Shown here piece after piece: positions 8,854-18,355 of a stretch of 64,000 nucleotides of DNA. Within the stretch, counting starts at the first letter, position 1, and every line of letters begins with the position of its first letter. Position numbers and translations under genes: made by a program. The notes beneath the pieces were generated by a model. That model was not told where the DNA came from and did not search any database. It saw only the letters and a list, made by a program, of their open reading frames with translations. Origin of the DNA: CAZMXS01 sp964570325 (GTDB lineage Bacteria > Verrucomicrobiota > Kiritimatiellia > CAIQIC01 > CAZMXS01); contig CAZMXS010000012.1 in assembly GCA_964570325.1 (NCBI GenBank), forward strand, positions 1-64,000. Direction: 5' to 3'.

Positions 8854-9348
8854 ATGAGTCAATTCACGGCGGGTGAAGTTTTTCTAATGGCGGAGCGGGC
8901 GGAGAGCAACGCGGCGGAGTTTTACCGCGCGGCCGCAAAAAACATGGTTAATCTGCATGATCGGGATGCGCTTAACGAACTGGCGCGCATGGAAGAAGCG
9001 CATCGCAACCTTTTTGCCGCAATGCGCGCCGAATGGCTCGCGGCGAAGCAAGAGGCGCCGGTTTATGACCCGTACGGTGACGTCAAATTATATCTCGATG
9101 CCCTCGTCGGTATGCATGGGGGCGAGGGGTCGAAAGAGATGGCTGCCAAGCTGACCGGCAAGGAAACACTGGAGGAAATCGTTCACCGGGCGGTGGACGC
9201 GGAGGCCAAGTCCATCCTATTTTATGTCGGTATTAAGGATCTTGTTGAGGAGCCGGCTGCCCGCGAGAAGGTGGCCGCCCTGATTGAGGAGGAGCGCAAG
9301 CACATCATCACCCTCCAGAACATGCTCGCGGCATCCCGCCAGAAGTGA
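8854..9348 (+). CDS. rubrerythrin-like ferritin-superfamily protein
   Basis: A 164-residue four-helix ferritin-like protein. Rubrerythrins use a di-iron centre, typically to reduce peroxide or manage iron. Two metal-binding half-sites are visible: Glu in AERAESNAAEFY with ExxH in ARMEEAHRNLF, and Glu in AVDAEAKSILFY with ExxH in IEEERKHIITL. There is no C-terminal CxxC rubredoxin domain, so this is the rubredoxin-less form. AAAGGAG lies just before the ATG. The next gene, a 67-residue Cys-rich protein, begins seven bases after the stop. It might supply the missing electron-transfer or metal domain, but that is inference. Confidence 0.88.
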   Translation: MSQFTAGEVFLMAERAESNAAEFYRAAAKNMVNLHDRDALNELARMEEAHRNLFAAMRAEWLAAKQEAPVYDPYGDVKLYLDALVGMHGGEGSKEMAAKLTGKETLEEIVHRAVDAEAKSILFYVGIKDLVEEPAAREKVAALIEEERKHIITLQNMLAASRQK

Positions 9349-9355
9349 GCCGGCC

Positions 9356-9559
9356 ATGAATGACACGCCCATTACGGAGAAGGAAAAAGCTCTGGCGCAG
9401 CAGTGTCTCCAGTGCCCGGTCTGCCGCCGCGCGCGGCGCCATCAGCGCGGCTTATGTTATTGGATCGTCAGGCGCATTGAAGGTTCCATCTGCCCCGCCT
9501 GCAAGGCCTACGAGCGCGTATACGGCCGCAAGGCCCACGAACCGGAACCGGCGAGCTGA
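9356..9559 (+). CDS. small Cys-rich (zinc-ribbon-like) protein
   Basis: A 67-residue protein starting MNDTPITEKEK. It contains the Cys pattern CLQCPVC, then a lone Cys in GLCYW, then CPAC, which is consistent with a small metal-binding knuckle. The frame is open further upstream inside the previous gene, but this ATG gives a conventional intergenic spacing of seven bases. No family is recognised. Co-transcription with the rubrerythrin-like gene suggests a role in metal or redox homeostasis. The CxxCxxC-to-CxxC spacing does not match canonical rubredoxin. Confidence 0.65.
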   Translation: MNDTPITEKEKALAQQCLQCPVCRRARRHQRGLCYWIVRRIEGSICPACKAYERVYGRKAHEPEPAS

Positions 9560-9606
9560 ATCGCCATCGGATTTGGAATTGAGGGAATTGCTACTCGGCC
9601 ATTGCT

Positions 9607-9627
9607 CCTGAAATCCAGAATTTCAGG
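9607..9627. terminator. hairpin between convergent genes
   Basis: CCTGAAAT (9607-9614) pairs perfectly with ATTTCAGG (9620-9627) around a five-base loop. It lies between the small Cys-rich gene (plus) and gnd (minus). No long T-run follows on either strand, so it may be a bidirectional terminator or an mRNA-stabilising hairpin. Confidence 0.4.
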
Positions 9628-9642
9628 TTGCATCCATCAGGG

Positions 9643-11058
9643 TTATCCATTCCCCCATTCCGTATGGAAGAATTGCCCGCGCGGCTGGTCTACGCGCTCG
9701 TAGGTGTGCGCGCCGAAGAAATCGCGTTGGGCCTGCAGGAGATTGGCGGGCAGTTGGGCGCTCCGATAGCTGTCATAGTATGCCAGTGCCGCGCCAAAGC
9801 ACGGCACGGGCACGCCGAGGCGGGCCGCCAGGCCCACCACGCGCCGCAGGCTGGCCTGACCGCGCATGACGCATTTTCGGAAATATAGATCGAGCAGCAG
9901 ATTGGCCAGTTCCGGCTGCCGGTCGAAGGCGTCTTTGATGCGATGGAGGAACCGGGCGCGGATGATGCAACCGCCGCGCCAGAGCATTGCGATTTCGCCG
10001 TATTTCAAATCCCAGTGGTATGCGGCCGCGGCGGCGCGCATCAGGGCAAAGCCCTGCGCGTAGGAACAAATCTTGGAAACGAACAGCGCCTGGCGCACGC
10101 CTTCAATGAAGGGCTTGCGCTCGCCTTTGAACTGCGCCGCAGGTCCGCGCAGTTCGCGGGCGGCCGCGACCCGTTCGTCTTTCAGCGCCGACATACAGCG
10201 AGCGAAGACGGCTTCCGTGATGACGGTCACCGGCACGCCGAGATCCAGCGCGACCTGGCTGGTCCATTTGCCGGTGCCCTTCTGCCCGGCGGCGTCCAGG
10301 ATCAAGTCCACGAGCGCGTGGCCGGTGGCCGGATCCTTTTGCTGGAAGATGCGCGCGGTGATTTCGATCAGGTAGGAATCCAGGTCGCCGACATTCCATG
10401 CGGCGAAAACGCCGTGCAACTCCTCGGGACTCAAGGCGAGCACGTGCCGCAAGAGGGCATAGGCCTCGCCGATCAACTGCATGTCGCCATACTCGATTCC
10501 GTTGTGGACCATCTTGACGAAGTGTCCCGCGCCGTTGGGCCCGATCCATTCGCAGCACGGCGCGCCCTCCACCCGGGCGGCAATTGCCTGGAAGATGGGC
10601 TGGATGTGCGGCCAGGCCGCCGCCGTGCCGCCGGGCATGATGCTGGGGCCGTTCAGCGCGCCCTCCTCCCCGCCGGAAACACCGGCGCCGACAAACCGCA
10701 GTCCCCGCTCTTCCAGCACGGCGGCGCGGCGGATGGTGTCGGGGAAAAACGAATTTCCGCCGTCGATCAGGATATCGCCCGGCGCCAGCAGCGGCGCCAG
10801 TTGCTCAATGAGGGCGTCAACCGCCGGTCCGGCCTTGACCATCAGCATGATGCGCCGCGGCGGTTTCAGAAGCCGGACCAATTCCTCGACAGAGTGCGCG
10901 CCGAGAATGGGTTGTCCGGCGGCGCGGCCGGCCAGAAAATCATCCACCCGGGCCACCGTTCGGTTGAAGACCGCCACAGTGAATCCGTGATGGGCCATGT
11001 TTAGCGCCAGGTTCTCGCCCATCACCGCCAGTCCGATCAAGCCAATGTCTGCTTGCAT
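9643..11058 (-). CDS. gnd: 6-phosphogluconate dehydrogenase (decarboxylating)
   Basis: A 471-residue NADP-dependent dehydrogenase. It converts 6-phosphogluconate to ribulose 5-phosphate and CO2. The N-terminal Rossmann motif is GLIGLAVMGENLALNMAHHG with the NADP loop FNRTVARVD. The substrate signature is seen in FVGAGVSGGEEGALNGPSIM and VKMVHNGIEYGDMQLI, with the catalytic Lys and Asn. The C-terminal all-helical region includes KGTGKWTSQVALDLGVP and ends with a QRDFFGAHTYER tail. The length is normal for the long (E. coli type) enzyme. It is divergent from zwf-pgl across 106 bases, so the three enzymes of the oxidative pentose-phosphate branch sit together. Confidence 0.97.
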   Translation of the reverse strand: MQADIGLIGLAVMGENLALNMAHHGFTVAVFNRTVARVDDFLAGRAAGQPILGAHSVEELVRLLKPPRRIMLMVKAGPAVDALIEQLAPLLAPGDILIDGGNSFFPDTIRRAAVLEERGLRFVGAGVSGGEEGALNGPSIMPGGTAAAWPHIQPIFQAIAARVEGAPCCEWIGPNGAGHFVKMVHNGIEYGDMQLIGEAYALLRHVLALSPEELHGVFAAWNVGDLDSYLIEITARIFQQKDPATGHALVDLILDAAGQKGTGKWTSQVALDLGVPVTVITEAVFARCMSALKDERVAAARELRGPAAQFKGERKPFIEGVRQALFVSKICSYAQGFALMRAAAAAYHWDLKYGEIAMLWRGGCIIRARFLHRIKDAFDRQPELANLLLDLYFRKCVMRGQASLRRVVGLAARLGVPVPCFGAALAYYDSYRSAQLPANLLQAQRDFFGAHTYERVDQPRGQFFHTEWGNG

Positions 11059-11164
11059 TGCGTTTTACCTCCCGTGCGCCGCGGTTTCCGCTTTGCGCCT
11101 GCGCCTTGATTCCTTTACTCTATCCGGATGCGCGCTGAATGACAATCGGGGAGGATGGGTTCCG

Positions 11165-12781
11165 GTGCCGACAGCTAACACGTCCGCCAGTGACCGACCG
11201 CGGGTATTCTACTGCGTCGAAAAAAGACCTGAACCTTGCGGGATCGTCATTTTCGGCGCTTCCGGCGATCTGGCGCGGCGCAAGCTGCTGCCGGCGTTGT
11301 TTGGTCTGCATATCAGTCAATTGACGCCCGAGCGATTCCACGTGGTCGGTTGCGCGCGCACGCCCTTGACGGACGCGGAGTTCCAGGATCGAGTGCGGGA
11401 GGCGCTCGCCGTGGTATACCCGGACGCGCCGCCCGGCGCGCGCGAGGAGTTCATCCGCCGTTGCGCCTATGTCTGCGGAGATTATTCGGAGCCGGCGCTG
11501 TACGCGGCGCTGAAGTTGCGTTTGGCGGAATTGGATCGGCAAAATGGGCTGCGGGGCGACCACCTTTTCTATCTTTCCACGCCGCCCGGGGTCTATGGCC
11601 CGGTTGTCCGGCTGCTGGGCGCGGCGGGCCTTTTGGCGCAGGCGGAGGATGGTCCCTGGTCGCGCGTCATTTTCGAGAAGCCTTACGGGACCGACCTGTC
11701 CAGCGCGCGGGCGTTGGACCGGCAGGTGCATGCCGTGCTGCCCGAGGAGCGGGTCTATCGTATGGACCACTACCTGGGCAAGGAGACGGTCCAGAATATT
11801 CTGATGTTCCGTTTCATGAACGCGCTGTTTGAGCCGGTCTGGAACCGGCAGTACGTGGATCACGTGCAAATCACAGTGGCGGAAACCCTCGGCGTCGAGA
11901 ATCGCGCCGGTTACTACGAACAGGTTGGCGTGGTGCCGGATATGTTCCAGAACCACATTCTGCAGGTGCTGGCGCTGGCTGCCATGGAACCGCCGACGTC
12001 ATTCGAGGCGCGGGTGATCGCGGACGAGAAGATCAAGTTGGTCCGCGCGATTCGGCCCTTTCCGGCTGACCCTGACCGGGTGGCTGTGCGCGGTCAGTAC
12101 GGCCCGGGCGCGCTGGGGGGGCGGGTGGTCCCGGGCTACCGCAATGAGCCGGGCGTGCCGACGGACTCGCGGATCGAGACTTTCGCCGCGATGCGGCTGA
12201 TGATTGACAACTGGCGCTGGCAAGGCGTTCCGTTTTATTTGCGCTGCGGCAAGCGTCTGCCCAAGCGCCTCAGCGAGATCGCGATTTTCTTCAAGCCGCC
12301 GGCGCACTCGCTCTTTGGTCCGGCGGACACCGGTGGCATGGAGTCGAACGCCCTTATCCTCAATCTGCAGCCGGAGGATAGTTTCTCGCTGATCCTGATG
12401 GCCAAGCGCCCCGGCCCGAAGATGTGCGCGACGCCGGTAACGATGGACTTCTGCTATCGCCACGTGTTCGGCGCCGACCTCCCGGACGCCTACGAGCGAT
12501 TGATCATGGACGCGATGCTGGGGGACCAGATGTTGTTCATTCGCAGCGACATGATGGAAGCGGCCTGGCAGTTGTTCACGCCGCTCGTGCATGGCTGGCG
12601 CGAACAGGCGCAAACCGCGCCGCCGACGCTCTATCCGGCCGGCACTTGGGGCCCGGAAAACGCCAGGCACCTCCTGGCGATTGATGGGCGCGCCTGGCGC
12701 AACCTGGACACCGAATCGTTTGCCGCGCAGTGCAAGTATGCCTGCCCCGGCTGCCGCGCCGGACTGAAACCGAACCCTTGA
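11165..12781 (+). CDS. zwf: glucose-6-phosphate 1-dehydrogenase
   Basis: A 538-residue Zwf. It oxidises glucose 6-phosphate to 6-phosphogluconolactone with NAD(P). The dinucleotide motif is IFGASGDLARRKLLPAL. The active-site signature is RMDHYLGKETVQN, with Lys and His in RVYRMDHYLGKE. The substrate-binding segment is WRWQGVPFYLRCGKRLPKR. The start is set at GTG 11165 because GGGGAGGA (11148-11155) precedes it at good spacing. The frame runs open to 10997, into gnd on the other strand. The protein is somewhat longer than the typical 490-510 residues. A weak promoter (TTGCGC 11093-11098, 17 bases, TACTCT 11116-11121) may serve zwf-pgl. Confidence 0.96.
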   Translation: MPTANTSASDRPRVFYCVEKRPEPCGIVIFGASGDLARRKLLPALFGLHISQLTPERFHVVGCARTPLTDAEFQDRVREALAVVYPDAPPGAREEFIRRCAYVCGDYSEPALYAALKLRLAELDRQNGLRGDHLFYLSTPPGVYGPVVRLLGAAGLLAQAEDGPWSRVIFEKPYGTDLSSARALDRQVHAVLPEERVYRMDHYLGKETVQNILMFRFMNALFEPVWNRQYVDHVQITVAETLGVENRAGYYEQVGVVPDMFQNHILQVLALAAMEPPTSFEARVIADEKIKLVRAIRPFPADPDRVAVRGQYGPGALGGRVVPGYRNEPGVPTDSRIETFAAMRLMIDNWRWQGVPFYLRCGKRLPKRLSEIAIFFKPPAHSLFGPADTGGMESNALILNLQPEDSFSLILMAKRPGPKMCATPVTMDFCYRHVFGADLPDAYERLIMDAMLGDQMLFIRSDMMEAAWQLFTPLVHGWREQAQTAPPTLYPAGTWGPENARHLLAIDGRAWRNLDTESFAAQCKYACPGCRAGLKPNP

Positions 12782-12795
12782 ACATAGAGAACGGC

Positions 12796-13533
12796 ATGGA
12801 AATGGAAGTCCAGCGCTTTCCGGGCCTGGAGGAGATGATTCGAGACGCGGCGGAGCGGATAATCCGGCGCGCTGTCGCCGCGGTGACGGCGTCCGGTTCG
12901 TTTGCCGTGGCGGTTTCCGGCGGGACGACTCCGCGGTCGCTTTACGAATGGCTGGGGGCGCCGGCACAAGCGCGGCGCATGCCGTGGAACCGCAGCCATA
13001 TCTTCTTCGTGGACGAACGGGCTGTGCCGCCGGATGATCCCGCCAGCAACTATGGTCTGTTGCGGGCGACCTTGCTCGCCCGGGTGCCCCTGCCGGTTAC
13101 GCGCGTTCATCGCATGCCGGCCGAAGCCGCCGACGCGGCGGCGGCGCGCCAGTACGAGAGCCGGATTCGGTGGACGGTGCGCACGCGCCCGGGGGCGCGC
13201 GGCGCGCCGGCGTTCGACCTGATCCTGCTTGGCGTCGGCGCGGACGGCCATACGGCCTCGTTATTTCCCGGCGATCCCCTGCTGGCGGAGACACGCCGGC
13301 TGGTGGCCATGACGGATGGCGCGCGCGGCCAGCCGCCCGTGCCGCGCATGACCTGTACCCTGCCGTTGATCAACGCGGCGACGGAGGCGATTTTCCTGGC
13401 GGCGGGGCGCGAGAAACGCGCGGCCGTCGCCGCGATTCTGGGCGATCCGGCGGCGGCTGCCGTGCGATATCCGGCGGCGCGGGTGCGCCCGGTGGAAAAA
13501 CTAACCTGGCTCCTGGATGGTTCAACATTATGA
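12796..13533 (+). CDS. pgl: 6-phosphogluconolactonase
   Basis: A 245-residue DevB/Pgl-type lactonase. It hydrolyses 6-phosphogluconolactone to 6-phosphogluconate. Family motifs are FAVAVSGGTTPRSLYEWL, the signature HIFFVDERAVPPDDPASNYG and the active-site region DLILLGVGADGHTASLFPG, with the key His in GHTASL. The C-terminal end LTWLLDGS is typical. ATG 12796 is chosen. A TTG at 12778 overlapping the zwf stop is an alternative start. It lies in one transcription unit with zwf and just before the SNF2 helicase gene. Confidence 0.94.
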   Translation: MEMEVQRFPGLEEMIRDAAERIIRRAVAAVTASGSFAVAVSGGTTPRSLYEWLGAPAQARRMPWNRSHIFFVDERAVPPDDPASNYGLLRATLLARVPLPVTRVHRMPAEAADAAAARQYESRIRWTVRTRPGARGAPAFDLILLGVGADGHTASLFPGDPLLAETRRLVAMTDGARGQPPVPRMTCTLPLINAATEAIFLAAGREKRAAVAAILGDPAAAAVRYPAARVRPVEKLTWLLDGSTL

Positions 13534-13585
13534 TTTGCGCGCCTTGCGCCATGGGGATGGCGATGATGGTTCGTTCCGTAATTCC

Positions 13586-16500
13586 ATGAGCTTGCCTTTC
13601 ACACAGAAGATATTGATGGATTGGGCCGGGGCAACCGTCTTCCGCGACGCGCGCGCGTTGTTCGATCGCGGCGCGGTGCGCCAGGCGGAATACACCCCCC
13701 CGGTATTAAAAGGCGCCATTGCCTGGGGCAACCGGGAAATCAAGACGGCGGCCCGGGTGCTGGACGATCGCTCGTGCGAAAATCTGTGCCCGTGCCGCGA
13801 CAGCACGGAACGGGGGATCATCTGCGCGCATGTGGTCGCCGTCGGCCTTGAACTGCTGCGCCGCGCGTCCGATCCCGAGCGCGAACGGTTGCGGTTAGAG
13901 GAAGCGCGGCGCGCGGCCCGCCAGGCGGCGCTGGCCGGCAATGCCTTCATCCGCCGCGCCGGTCCGGATGAGCAGGGGGTGGTCCACGCCGGAATCCGGA
14001 TCGAACTGGCGGCGGGGTGGGAGGCGGGCGCGGCCGCCGGTCGGGTGCCGATTCTGGCGTACGCGGAATATCGCGGCGGACGCCAGTTGCTGGACCAGGT
14101 GCCGCGCGATCTGCCGCTCCATTTATCCCGGAAAGACGAAGCTATCCTGTTTGTGCTGGAGGATATCTGCGAAGGGCCGGCCCGCGGCCGGCTGGAACTG
14201 GCCCTGCCGGATTTTATCAACCTGCTGGAATTGCATGTGGGCCGGCCGCTGTTCGCCGCCGATCATCCCGAGCCATTGACGGTCAACGCGGCCCGGATGC
14301 AATCGGTCCTGCGGATGGATTTGGATCATGAGAACGGCGAATTGATCTTGATGATCCACACGGAATTGCCATTTCTGAAGCCGGCGGAGTTCCCGCTATA
14401 TATCACCACCGGTCGCGCCGGTTGGGTGTACGGCGCGGGGCATTTCTGGCCGCTGGCCAACCTGTTGCCCGATCCGTTGCGCGCGGTATACCGCGAGCCG
14501 GTCAGTGTTCCGCGCGAGGCCGTGCCGCATTTTTTGAAGGCCGAGGCGCCGCTGCTGGGCGGGCTGATGACGGTCGAGAGCGATATCTCGCTCGATCTGT
14601 TCACGATTGAGCCGGAAACACCGCGCTTGCGGCTGGTCGTGCGCGGCAGTCCCGCGTCGCTTGCCGCGACATTGAGCGCCGAATATGCCGGCGGGCTCGC
14701 GCTGGTTGCCGGCAAAGCCGATCCGCGCGGTCACTTCGCCCATCCGGACCCCGCCGACTTGTTGCGCTACACGGTGCGCAACCCGGCTGCCGAGGCGGCG
14801 GCGTTGGAGTGCCTGGCGCGCGCGGGTTTTACCGGTGATTGCGGCGATGCCTTGGAGCCGATTGTCGGCTGCCGCGAAGTGCATAACTTCCTGGGCCGCC
14901 AGCTTCCGGCCCTGCGGCGGAGAGGGTGGAAAGTGGAATTCGAGGGGCGGGTCGGACCGCATCTTGAAGCGTTGGATTTTGTCACGCCGGTGGTCCGGAT
15001 CACGGATGCGCCCGGCGGCGAATGGTTTGAGGTCAACTTTGAGTTTGACGACGGCCGCGGCGGCAGCTTGTCGCCGGCCGAGATCCAGCGGGCGCTGCTG
15101 AAAAACGAGGCCTTTATCGAACGGGATGGGCGCACCATCCTGCTGGATTCGGGGGCGGTCGAGGCGATGCGGGACGTGTTTGCCGACTGCGCCAGCGGCG
15201 AGGGAGGGAGGCCCGGCAGTTTCCGGATGGCCGGGATCTATGCGGCCTATGTCAAGGAGTCGCTGGACGCGCTCGACGGCGTGGACATCGAGGCCGCTCC
15301 GCACTGGCGCGAGCTGGCCCGGCGCCAGAACCGCGAGCTGGACATGGAGCCGGTTTGCCTGCCGGCCGAATTGGAGGCGATCCTGCGCGGCTATCAGCGG
15401 GAGGGCGTAACCTGGCTGCGTTTTTTGGAGGCAAACGGGTTCTGCGGCATCCTGGCGGACGAGATGGGGCTGGGTAAGACGCTGCAAACGCTGGTCTGGC
15501 TGCAGCTCCAGCGGTCCAATCCGTTGGCGCAGGGCAAGCCGGCGCTGATCGTCTGTCCCACCAGCCTGGTCGAAAACTGGGCGGAGGAGGCGCGCCGATT
15601 TGTGCCGCAATTGAAAGTGCTGACGGTAACCGGCGGCGACCGCCGTGAGAAATGGGGTGAGATCGAGCGGGCGGATCTGGTGGTGACATCCTATGCGCTC
15701 CTGCGGCGGGATATAGAGGAGTATGTCTCGCGCGAGTTTGCCGTGGCCGTGTTGGACGAGGCGCAGCACATCAAGAACCGCTCCACCCAGAACGCCATTG
15801 CCGCCAAGCGCCTGCGCACGGTCAACCGGCTGGTGCTGACCGGGACCCCGATCGAGAACAGCGTGACGGACCTGTGGTCCATTATGGACTACCTGATGCC
15901 CGATTACCTGGGGTCGCACGAGGCGTTCCGCCATCATTATGAGCAGCCGATTGCGGCCGGCGGGCCGGAGGCCGAGGCCGCGCATGCGAAGTTGCGCCGG
16001 AAGCTGCGGCCTTTTCTGTTGCGCCGGATGAAACGCGACGTCGCCAAGGATTTGCCGCCCAAAATCGAGCGAACCGCTTGGTGCGCGTTGACTGTGGACC
16101 AGCAGCGTGTCTACCGCGAAATGTTGGAAGCTTCGCGCCGCCAGGTCGGCGACCTGGTTTCCCAGCACGGGTTCCAGCGGTCACGCATGGAGATTCTCAA
16201 GATACTGCTGCGTTTGCGCCAGATTTGCTGCCATCTCGAGTTGCTCAACCTGGCCGAGTTACGCAGCGAGTTCCCATCCGCTAAAATGGAGCTGTTCTTC
16301 GAGTTGCTGGATGAGGCTTGCGATGCCGGCCACCGGGTGCTGGTGTTCAGCCAGTTTGTTTCCATGTTGAGCATCCTGCGCCGCGAACTCGAACGGCGGG
16401 AGATGCGGTATTGCTATCTGGACGGCGCGACCCGGGAACGGATGAAGATTGTCCACGAGTTCAACACGAACCGGGCGATTCCGCTCTTCCTGATCAGTCT

Positions 16501-16786
16501 GAAAGCCGGCGGCACTGGGCTGAATCTGACTGGCGCCGACATGGTGATTCATTTCGATCCGTGGTGGAATCCGGCGGTTGAGAATCAGGCCACCGACCGG
16601 GCTTATCGAATCGGGCAGAAGCGCACCGTTTACAGTGTCAAGCTGATCACTCGCGGTACCGTCGAGGAAAAGGTGCTGGCCATGCAGCAGCGCAAGAAAG
16701 CGGTCATTGACGCGACGCTGGAGACGGATGAGCAGGTCATGGGCGTGCTCAATTGGGACGATGTCCGGGAGCTTTTGGAGTTGTGA
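13586..16786 (+). CDS. SWIM zinc-finger SNF2-family helicase
   Basis: A 1066-residue SWI2/SNF2 ATPase. The N-terminus has a SWIM zinc finger, CPC...ICAH (CxC...CxH), near residue 70. A long middle region lacks known motifs. The SNF2 core begins near residue 615. Motif I is ILADEMGLGKTLQTL, motif II is VLDEAQHIKNRST (DEAQ rather than DEAH), motif III is LTGTPIENSVTDLWS, and motif VI is QATDRAYRIGQKR. SWIM-SNF2 proteins are DNA-dependent ATPases thought to remodel protein-nucleic-acid complexes. The precise role here is unknown. ATG 13586 begins MSLPFTQKIL, 52 bases after pgl. The frame continues upstream into pgl without homology. Confidence 0.9.
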   Translation: MSLPFTQKILMDWAGATVFRDARALFDRGAVRQAEYTPPVLKGAIAWGNREIKTAARVLDDRSCENLCPCRDSTERGIICAHVVAVGLELLRRASDPERERLRLEEARRAARQAALAGNAFIRRAGPDEQGVVHAGIRIELAAGWEAGAAAGRVPILAYAEYRGGRQLLDQVPRDLPLHLSRKDEAILFVLEDICEGPARGRLELALPDFINLLELHVGRPLFAADHPEPLTVNAARMQSVLRMDLDHENGELILMIHTELPFLKPAEFPLYITTGRAGWVYGAGHFWPLANLLPDPLRAVYREPVSVPREAVPHFLKAEAPLLGGLMTVESDISLDLFTIEPETPRLRLVVRGSPASLAATLSAEYAGGLALVAGKADPRGHFAHPDPADLLRYTVRNPAAEAAALECLARAGFTGDCGDALEPIVGCREVHNFLGRQLPALRRRGWKVEFEGRVGPHLEALDFVTPVVRITDAPGGEWFEVNFEFDDGRGGSLSPAEIQRALLKNEAFIERDGRTILLDSGAVEAMRDVFADCASGEGGRPGSFRMAGIYAAYVKESLDALDGVDIEAAPHWRELARRQNRELDMEPVCLPAELEAILRGYQREGVTWLRFLEANGFCGILADEMGLGKTLQTLVWLQLQRSNPLAQGKPALIVCPTSLVENWAEEARRFVPQLKVLTVTGGDRREKWGEIERADLVVTSYALLRRDIEEYVSREFAVAVLDEAQHIKNRSTQNAIAAKRLRTVNRLVLTGTPIENSVTDLWSIMDYLMPDYLGSHEAFRHHYEQPIAAGGPEAEAAHAKLRRKLRPFLLRRMKRDVAKDLPPKIERTAWCALTVDQQRVYREMLEASRRQVGDLVSQHGFQRSRMEILKILLRLRQICCHLELLNLAELRSEFPSAKMELFFELLDEACDAGHRVLVFSQFVSMLSILRRELERREMRYCYLDGATRERMKIVHEFNTNRAIPLFLISLKAGGTGLNLTGADMVIHFDPWWNPAVENQATDRAYRIGQKRTVYSVKLITRGTVEEKVLAMQQRKKAVIDATLETDEQVMGVLNWDDVRELLEL

Positions 16787-16798
16787 AGCAACCCGGGG

Positions 16799-16823
16799 CC
16801 AATTGGCAATTGGCATTTGGCGC
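16799..16823. repeat. degenerate ggCAATt/ggCATTt repeat tract
   Basis: Between the SNF2 gene and the HDOD gene lies a short tract of near-heptamer units (CCAATTGGCAATTGGCATTT, then GGCGC). It resembles the tracts at 36215-36256, 50844-50874 and 55808-55840, all of which sit next to gene starts. Confidence 0.4.
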
Positions 16824-16844
16824 GGAGCCGTATAAAAGGAGCGC

Positions 16845-18335
16845 ATGACTCCTAAAGAACGCGTGGCGAACATGATTGGGGAAATGCGCCGGATGGGACA
16901 TCTGCCGGCGCTGGAGCGGAACGTCGCGGAAATCTGCCGCTTGGCGCAAAGCAGCGAGACTCAGACCGCCGACCTGACCGCGATCGTCATGCGTGACGCC
17001 GCGCTGACTTCCAATATCCTTTCTGTGGCCAATTCGGCCGCGTACCGGCCGCGCGATCCGATCAAGACGATCTCATCGGCCGTGATCATGCTGGGCTTCG
17101 AGAAAGTGCGCGCGCTGGCGTTGGGCCTGGCCCTGTTCCGCCAGTCGCGCGAAAGCGCCCGCGGCCGCGAACTGTACCGCCTCTACACGTGCGCCTATTT
17201 TTCCGGGTCGGTGGCCATGGCGCTCGCCCGTCAGGCGCGGCACCCCAATCCGGAAGAGGCGTTTGTGGCGGGCTTGCTGCACCAACTCCCCCGCATGCTG
17301 TTGGCGAACAGCTTCCCGGAGCAATATGCGGAGTTGGACAAGCTGGTGAACAAGGATCGGCTTGCGCCGGATCGAGCCTGCGAACGCGTGTTCGGTTTGA
17401 CATTCACCGATATCACCCACGGTATCGCGGAGTTCTGGAACATCCCCGAAAGCATCAAATCCACTTTTACCCAAGTGGATTGTGGCGTGGCCTCGACCAT
17501 CTCGATCGTCAACCTGGCGGCGTTTATTGCCGACATGTTGTTTGGCAATGCGCCATCCGGCGCCGAGGCCATGGGCCGGGCCGAGAAAAAGATGAAGGAA
17601 ATGTTGAAGGTCGAGGATTTTCCGCTTTGCCGTTTCCTCATTTTCTGCGTGGAGGCGGATGACAATATCTCGCGTTTTTTCAACCTCAGCCGCAGCGATA
17701 TCGAAATGATGTACAAGATCGCCGAGTGGGGCAAGGTGAGTTCGGCCGAGATCGCGGCGAACCTGACGATGGGGCCGGCTTTCCATGAGGCCGTCGAGTT
17801 GCCGGCGGACCCGCGCATCCTGATTGGGCATTTCCTGGCCGAGTTGATGGTGCAAGTGCGGCGGAAGGCGCGGATCAACGATGTGCTGATGATCGCGCAG
17901 GAGGCGATTTACCGCTGTCTGAACCCCAGTTGTGTGTTCACCGCCTTTGTTGACGCACGGCGCCTGAATGTCGTTGGCCGGCTGTATGCCGGACACGCCT
18001 TGGGTATTCAGGCAGGCGAATACCGCTTCAATTTAATGGACCGCGAGGCACTGGCTGTCAAATGCATGGAAACGGGGCAGGCCGGTCAGGGCCGGGCCAA
18101 GACGGACCGGATTTTGCCGCAGAGCGATATTATCCAGAAACTTAAACTGGAGTATGCCTTGATTGCGCCGGTGTGCGTGCGGGGCCGCGCGATCGCGCAG
18201 TATTTCGTCGGCCGCAGTTCCAACCAGGAGTTTACGCCGGACGAGCAAATGTGGCTGGAGGCCATTGCCGGTCACGTGGCGATCGCTGTCGAGCAGGAAA
18301 CCGCGCCGCCGCCAGCCGGCCAACCGACCGCTTGA
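16845..18335 (+). CDS. HDOD domain protein with C-terminal GAF-like domain
   Basis: A 496-residue signalling protein. The N-terminal HDOD domain (about residues 10-210) shows the family pattern LPALERNVAEICRLA, IVMRDAALTSNILSVANSA and a degenerate HD site: AGLLHQLPRMLL has His-Gln where true HD hydrolases have His-Asp. The C-terminal part (about 325-485) looks like a GAF sensor domain (QEAIYRCLNPSCVFTAFVD..., YALIAPVCVRGRAIAQYFVGR, EAIAGHVAIAVEQ). HDOD proteins are usually regulators linked to cyclic-di-GMP, stress or motility. AAAAGGAG lies four bases before the ATG. It is a single-gene unit, convergent with rluA. The signal it senses is not deducible. Confidence 0.86.
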   Translation: MTPKERVANMIGEMRRMGHLPALERNVAEICRLAQSSETQTADLTAIVMRDAALTSNILSVANSAAYRPRDPIKTISSAVIMLGFEKVRALALGLALFRQSRESARGRELYRLYTCAYFSGSVAMALARQARHPNPEEAFVAGLLHQLPRMLLANSFPEQYAELDKLVNKDRLAPDRACERVFGLTFTDITHGIAEFWNIPESIKSTFTQVDCGVASTISIVNLAAFIADMLFGNAPSGAEAMGRAEKKMKEMLKVEDFPLCRFLIFCVEADDNISRFFNLSRSDIEMMYKIAEWGKVSSAEIAANLTMGPAFHEAVELPADPRILIGHFLAELMVQVRRKARINDVLMIAQEAIYRCLNPSCVFTAFVDARRLNVVGRLYAGHALGIQAGEYRFNLMDREALAVKCMETGQAGQGRAKTDRILPQSDIIQKLKLEYALIAPVCVRGRAIAQYFVGRSSNQEFTPDEQMWLEAIAGHVAIAVEQETAPPPAGQPTA

Positions 18336-18355
18336 ACACGGTCGCGCTGCGCCAA

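Noticed and set aside
14396..16168. A 590-codon open frame on the minus strand
   Set aside because: It is antisense to the SNF2 helicase core, which has all the conserved motifs. GC-rich third positions create the open frame, and its translation has no family features.
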